Source of the DNA: Levilactobacillus zymae DSM 19395 | Lineage (GTDB): Bacteria > Bacillota > Bacilli > Lactobacillales > Lactobacillaceae | Reading direction: 5' to 3' | Assembly (NCBI RefSeq): GCF_001434115.1 | Contig: NZ_AZDW01000038.1 | Coordinates: 1 to 32,259, forward strand | DNA: 32,259 nt | In this document: in pieces, positions 32,171-32,259 of the stretch | Layout: each line of letters begins with the position of its first letter | Position numbering within the stretch: position 1 is the stretch's first letter | Notes under the pieces: model-generated | Seen by the model: only the letters and a program-made list of their open reading frames with translations | Told to the model about the DNA's origin: nothing | The model's database searches: none | Made by a program: the position numbers and the translations under genes

Positions 32171-32259
32171 TTGGTTAAGTCCTCGACCGATTAGTATTGG
32201 TCTGCTTCACGCCTCACGGCGCTGCCACTTCCAACCTATCTACCTGATCATCTCTCAGG
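32171..32259 (-). rRNA. rrl: 23S ribosomal RNA, 3' end (partial)
   Basis: The last 89 bases of 23S rRNA, with the typical end AATACTAATCGGTCGAGGAC near the 3' terminus. The gene continues beyond the window. The 65-base spacer to 5S has no tRNA. Confidence 0.95.

Noticed and set aside
1-32259. CRISPR array, prophage, insertion sequence or attachment site
   Set aside because: No regularly spaced direct repeats, transposase, integrase or phage structural genes were seen, and the tRNA genes have no partial duplicated ends nearby.

Overview
The window looks like chromosomal DNA of a GC-rich member of the Lactobacillaceae. I infer this from gene content and style: PepC, a POT-family peptide transporter, two PTS gene sets, several TTG/GTG starts behind strong Shine-Dalgarno sequences, CcpA-type cre sites, and an rRNA-tRNA cluster whose tRNAs lack an encoded CCA. 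Levilactobacillus or a close heterofermentative genus is my best guess, but the genus is not proven by the sequence. I see no prophage, insertion sequence or CRISPR array.

Region 1 (1-7.4 kb) handles amino acids. pepC (+) faces a long minus-strand branched-chain amino acid uptake operon, livK-livH-livM-livG-livF plus a CBS-CBS-ACT protein. The operon has a strong promoter, a 28-codon leader peptide with a Leu-Val-Leu-Leu-Leu run, and mutually exclusive RNA hairpins ending in an intrinsic terminator just before livK. This is a complete-looking leader-peptide attenuator. A 140-nt three-hairpin element sits between livK and livH.

Region 2 (7.5-14.1 kb) holds a beta-lactamase-fold serine hydrolase, a phosphoglycerate mutase, an AEC-family permease behind a cre site, an LCP cell-wall ligase, an orphan zinc/manganese-binding lipoprotein behind a near-perfect Zur box, and a stand-alone EAL-domain protein.

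Region 3 (14.1-19.4 kb) is a mannose-family PTS operon (IIA-IIB-IIC-IID, with a terminator-like hairpin between IIB and IIC), a HAD phosphatase, a MATE exporter and a tRNA-Leu with the unusual anticodon AAG.

Region 4 (19.5-28 kb) holds thrB and an SprT-like protease gene, an NAD salvage cluster (pncB, nadE, a small helical protein), tagA, the nagA-nagR amino-sugar pair with a NagR-like operator inside the nagA promoter, proC, and tRNA-Gln and tRNA-Tyr.

Region 5 (28-32.3 kb) holds a metallophosphoesterase, dtpT, a IIB-IIA cellobiose/lactose-type PTS pair with no IIC beside it, and the 3' end of an rRNA operon (23S end, 5S, tRNA-Asn, tRNA-Thr, terminator), all on the minus strand. Peptide uptake (dtpT), peptide cleavage (pepC) and amino-acid uptake (liv) fit a peptide-dependent life style, while cre, NagR and Zur-type sites tie sugar, amino-sugar and metal uptake to supply.
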